64,000 bases of DNA from Thermotogota bacterium. Its GTDB lineage: Bacteria; Thermotogota; Thermotogae; Petrotogales; Petrotogaceae. The first letter of the stretch is position 1, and the number at the start of each line of letters is the position of its first letter. The notes beneath the pieces were generated by a model. The model was not told the origin of the DNA and searched no databases. It was given only the letters and a program-made list of their open reading frames with translations. The stretch covers positions 62,001-126,000 of the forward strand of contig JAKOZG010000016.1 of the NCBI GenBank assembly GCA_029780115.1, written 5' to 3'. The translations under genes and the position numbers were made by a program. Of this stretch, positions 63,705-64,000 are shown piece by piece.

Positions 63705-64000
63705 ATGAAAAGAAAAATCCCATTTTATATTTTAGTGGCTATTTTAGGATCCACTTTTATTATCAGTACAATATTCTTGTTCTCAAGTAAGGATAGTTCT
63801 ATTGCTTATTTAACTTCAAATTCTGAATATGAAAAAATTCCTCTGTTAGAATATATTTCATCGAATGAAAAAGCAAAAGTAAAACAAGATAAAGGAGATT
63901 TTTTCTTTCAAAAAATAGATGAAAAAAATTCTATATTTAAGAAAATTAAAAAGATAAACAATAATGAATATATCTTATTGGTTGAGAATAAAGACCAATA
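63705..64000 (+). CDS. Membrane-anchored protein, 3' truncated by window edge
   Basis: The first 98 residues are visible, from an ATG 6 bases after GGGAGG. MKRKIPFY precedes a hydrophobic segment (YILVAILGSTFIISTIFLFSS) that is a signal anchor or uncleaved signal peptide, then a Lys/Glu/Ser-rich soluble part. No family is recognised from this fragment. It follows rng by 43 bases on the same strand. Confidence 0.65.
   Translation, partial: MKRKIPFYILVAILGSTFIISTIFLFSSKDSSIAYLTSNSEYEKIPLLEYISSNEKAKVKQDKGDFFFQKIDEKNSIFKKIKKINNNEYILLVENKDQ

Noticed and set aside
1-64000. tRNA, rRNA, insertion sequences, prophage or integrase genes
   Set aside because: Looked for by eye (T-arm GGTTCGAATCC-like words, transposase motifs, flanking direct repeats) and none found; small RNAs without obvious sequence signatures could still be missed.

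Overview
The window is a 64 kb, AT-rich (roughly two-thirds A+T by eye) bacterial chromosome segment with dense, co-directional gene blocks and many GTG/TTG starts placed behind clear Shine-Dalgarno sequences. PolC-type DNA polymerase III, a Tneap-type (Cst) subtype I-B CRISPR-Cas locus, a DUF4438 protein and the general gene complement point to a thermophilic anaerobe of the Thermotogae. The low GC suggests a Petrotoga-like member. This assignment is inference from gene content; no rRNA or tRNA gene was seen.

Layout. 1-3.1 kb: minus-strand metabolic genes (end-truncated NfnA/SudB-like flavoprotein, DUF4438 protein, amidohydrolase). 3.28-3.82 kb: six tandem copies of a 90-bp repeat, followed by a small methyltransferase. 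4.65-8.2 kb: a CRISPR array of 55 repeats and 54 spacers, followed on the minus strand by its leader and a complete I-B operon, transcribed cas6-cas8b1(cst1)-cas7(cst2)-cas5-cas3-cas4-cas1-cas2 towards the array. 16.9-18.5 kb: a dynamin-like GTPase. 19-22 kb: an overlapping hydantoinase/oxoprolinase and histone-deacetylase-family pair. 22-30.6 kb: MATE exporter, an exonuclease-less PolC, and a YhaO/YhaN-like nuclease-ATPase pair. 30.6-46 kb: tryptophanase, small exported proteins, epimerase, OsmC, Mrp, a secreted GH13 amylase, PriA, ribosome hibernation factor, glutaredoxin, hydrolase, AhcY. 46-52.2 kb: a tightly overlapping minus-strand operon amrA-amrS-apbE-NusG_II-Gx transporter-maf-radC-TPR protein. 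52.3-64 kb: an MFS carrier, then a plus-strand housekeeping run valS-folC-ruvA-glmU-prs-rplY-pth-rng and a truncated membrane-anchored protein.

How it fits together. The cas operon encodes all expected parts: adaptation (Cas1, Cas2, Cas4), crRNA processing (Cas6), Cascade (Cas8b1, Cas7, Cas5) and target destruction (Cas3). Replication and repair genes (polC, priA, radC, ruvA, the SbcCD-like pair) are dispersed among translation and cell-wall precursor genes.

The structure not explained by genes lies in the intergenic DNA. (a) An 89-90-bp repeat family is present at five loci in 1, 1, 2, 3 and 6 copies. (b) A 23-bp GAGACGCCC/GGGCGTCTC palindrome family has four to six copies, three of them just ahead of consecutive genes. 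(c) A five-unit array of 19-bp palindromes on a 23-bp period lies in very AT-rich DNA downstream of polC. (d) A duplicated, clustered-mutation block sits at the leader-distal end of the CRISPR array. Of these, the iteron-like array and the 90-bp repeat family look least familiar to me. I see no unambiguous new protein system; the hydantoinase/HDAC-like pair and the dynamin-like gene beside cas are the best protein leads.
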